DNA from: Candidatus Zixiibacteriota bacterium
GTDB lineage: Bacteria; Zixibacteria; MSB-5A5; JAUVRN01
Length of the DNA stretch: 7,164 bases
Reading direction: 5' to 3'
Assembly: GCA_030597645.1 (NCBI GenBank)
Contig: JAUVRN010000095.1
Location: forward strand, 1-7,164
How positions within the stretch are numbered: the first letter of the stretch is position 1; every line of letters begins with the position of its first letter. The notes under the pieces were generated by a model. That model searched no databases, was not told where the DNA came from, and worked only from the letters and a program-made list of their open reading frames with translations. The position numbers and the translations under genes were made by a program. Shown here one piece after another: positions 5,777 through 7,164 of the stretch.

Positions 5777-7164
5777 GTTGTTGCCTACGATCCTCCAGTT
5801 TGCGCCGTCGCTGACGATGACGACGTACCGCCATTGACCGATGAGTGTATGTGTGGTCGCCCCGTCGATGCGTTGCGTGCTGGCGGGGTCGATGATGACA
5901 CCGAAGTTCAACGCATCCACCTTCTTGATGGTGTACTGACGGCCGGCGATGCCCGCCGCCGAGGGCAGCCTTACCGTGCGTGTGCCCCCGGATGCATCGA
6001 CGAGAACCACGCTGTGGGCCTCGTTGAGCGAGACGTCGCCGGCAAAGGTGAGTGTCGATGTGGCCATGGCTCCATTCACATGTAACTTGCTGTGGGGACT
6101 GACCGTCCCCAGACCGGTCCATCCCTCAACGATGAGCCCCCCGTTGGGCGCCACCTGATTGCCGGCGTAGCTGAGTCCGACCGCAATCGCACCGTGGACA
6201 TCCAGTCTGTTCAGTGGCGTTTCGGTTCCTATGCCCACTCCGCCTGAAGCACGGATCAGGAACTGATTATCGGCCGTCGACTCAAAATCGCTACTCAGTG
6301 TATCCGCCCACACGAAGCTGCCCGAGTGATTGGCCTTAGCTCGGCGCCCCGCTGCAAACGAGTATGATCCGTGCGCTTCATTCTGACTCCCACCAGGCAC
6401 CGTAGTGGCGATCCCCGTGGTCGTATTGTCCACACCGCCACCGATGACCGTTCGAAGCCCTCCGGCCGAATTGGTCTGGCCCCCTCCGATGACGGCTGCC
6501 TGACCGGATGCATTGTTGCTTTGGCCACCCATGACCGATGAATACTGACCGGCCGCCGTATTGGAACTGCCTCCGGCCACTACCGCCAGAAAACCGGACG
6601 CGGTGTTGGCCTGACCGGATCCGACAAAGGCAGAGTTGCCCGTCGCCTGGTTGTTCAGACCGCCGGCCACGGTCGAGAATAGGTCCGTCGCCTGGTTGAG
6701 ACTTCCACCCGCCACCGTGCTCTGATCTCCTGAGGCGCGATTGCCTTTGCCTCCCCCGATGGAGGACTGCGTTCCTGATGCAATATTGGAATCGCTGGGA
6801 TTTAATCCGCCACCCCCGCTGATGACGGCGGAGTCACCACTGGCGAGGTTTCGGCGACCGCCGCCCACCGCCGAACCTGTATTCATGGCGCTGTTAAACG
6901 CACCCCCGGAGACATTACTCAGATCACCGGCCGCAGTATTGTTCTGTCCGGCGACAAAGGCATGGGCTCCGACATTGGTGTTGAGCATTCCAAAATTGCC
7001 CCTTCCCATGGTGATTGCCGGATCCCCCGAACTGGTTATGGGGCCGGTCATGGTGCCGCCTGCAAGCGGAAGGAATGAGCCACCTCCCGAACCACCCGTA
7101 CCCGCGACGAAACTGAAAGGCACGGAACTGAACCTTTGTCGCGGCAGCATCTCCGGATCCGAAT
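5774..7164 (-). CDS. YadA-head-repeat fibre or adhesin-like protein, 5' end beyond the window
   Basis: The reading frame is open to the window edge. The ATG at 7150 is internal, because the codons before it spell SDPE and complete the motif SDPEMLPRQRFSSVPFSF, which corresponds to SDPPISPRMFIGSSPLAL of the downstream gene. Numbering from that Met (458 residues to the stop): a tail-fibre-like FLPLAGGTMTGPITSSG (26-42); thirteen YadA-head-like repeats (71-271); GSFVWADTLSSDF...NQFLIRASGGVGIG (277-308); two 'GIGT/GLGT..P..KLHVNG' joints (306-321 and 346-361); and a terminal beta-rich domain (TVRLPSAAGIAGRQYTIKK, IVSDGANWRIV) of the kind found at the tips of phage tail proteins. There is no S74 domain and no YadA membrane anchor. 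It overlaps the ribosome binding site of the S74 gene and is surely cotranscribed with it. Likely a secreted trimeric fibre; role unknown. Confidence 0.85.
   Translation of the reverse strand, partial: SDPEMLPRQRFSSVPFSFVAGTGGSGGGSFLPLAGGTMTGPITSSGDPAITMGRGNFGMLNTNVGAHAFVAGQNNTAAGDLSNVSGGAFNSAMNTGSAVGGGRRNLASGDSAVISGGGGLNPSDSNIASGTQSSIGGGKGNRASGDQSTVAGGSLNQATDLFSTVAGGLNNQATGNSAFVGSGQANTASGFLAVVAGGSSNTAAGQYSSVMGGQSNNASGQAAVIGGGQTNSAGGLRTVIGGGVDNTTTGIATTVPGGSQNEAHGSYSFAAGRRAKANHSGSFVWADTLSSDFESTADNQFLIRASGGVGIGTETPLNRLDVHGAIAVGLSYAGNQVAPNGGLIVEGWTGLGTVSPHSKLHVNGAMATSTLTFAGDVSLNEAHSVVLVDASGGTRTVRLPSAAGIAGRQYTIKKVDALNFGVIIDPASTQRIDGATTHTLIGQWRYVVIVSDGANWRIVGNN
6338..6940 (-). repeat. Thirteen YadA-head-type repeats (45-bp period)
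   Basis: Counting from the Met at 7150, repeats begin at residues 71, 86, 101, 122, 137, 152, 167, 182, 197, 212, 227, 242 and 257. Each starts with Asn and follows N-x-A-[ST]-G-x-x-[SA]-x-[VI]-x-G-G-x-x. Twelve are exactly 15 residues; the third is 21 because of a six-residue insertion around LNPSDS (116-121). A 14-residue partial copy (57-70) precedes them. The pattern is that of left-handed beta-roll heads in trimeric autotransporter adhesins. Confidence 0.88.

Noticed and set aside
3448..7164. Prophage tail module
   Set aside because: Fibre and S74 domains are phage-like, but there are no capsid, tail tube, baseplate, lysis or integrase genes in the window. The downstream gene has a Sec signal peptide, which tail fibres lack.

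Overview
This is a GC-rich bacterial window, read from sequence alone, holding five complete or nearly complete protein genes, one gene cut by the window edge and one possible micro-gene. No rRNA, tRNA, CRISPR array, transposase or phage-packaging gene is visible. Secreted fibre-like proteins with an N-terminal 'QGRLTDAAG...' domain, YadA-type head repeats and a peptidase S74 C-terminus, next to a secreted kinesin-light-chain-like TPR protein, are typical of environmental Gram-negative lineages with large genomes (for example Planctomycetota, Acidobacteriota, Gemmatimonadota, or FCB-type candidate phyla). I cannot name the taxon from the window.

Layout. (1) 21-1836, plus strand: a FetB/YbbM-type ABC transporter permease, a 31-codon ORF that looks like a bare signal peptide, and a secreted TPR protein. 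They are so closely spaced (10 bp and 6 bp gaps) that they are probably one transcript. The ATPase partner of the permease is presumably just upstream, outside the window. (2) 1858-2754, minus strand: a TIGR01777/YfcH-type NAD(P)-dependent SDR oxidoreductase. It has a good ribosome binding site and an intact Rossmann glycine motif, but codon 18 is an in-frame TAG. (3) 2755-2885: a divergent intergenic region with overlapping inverted repeats and candidate promoter elements. (4) 2886-3341, plus strand: a thioredoxin-dependent arsenate reductase (ArsC, low-molecular-weight phosphatase fold) with all catalytic residues present. (5) 3342-3447: a convergent gap with a perfect 9-bp GC hairpin, the probable terminator. 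(6) 3448-7164, minus strand: a two-gene operon of secreted fibre proteins. The upstream gene (5' end outside the window) carries thirteen YadA-head-like repeats of 15 residues. The downstream gene carries a signal peptide, three 23-residue tandem repeats and a C-terminal S74 intramolecular chaperone/autoprotease with an intact Ser-Lys dyad and a coiled coil. The stop codon of the first gene is embedded in the Shine-Dalgarno of the second.

The fibre operon is the most interesting part. Two multi-domain proteins built from the same kit of modules lie in tandem, and in what is visible only one has a self-cleaving trimerisation chaperone. They look like phage tail-fibre/adhesin hybrids but lie in an ordinary chromosomal context. 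The second notable point is the single in-frame amber codon in an otherwise intact oxidoreductase gene.
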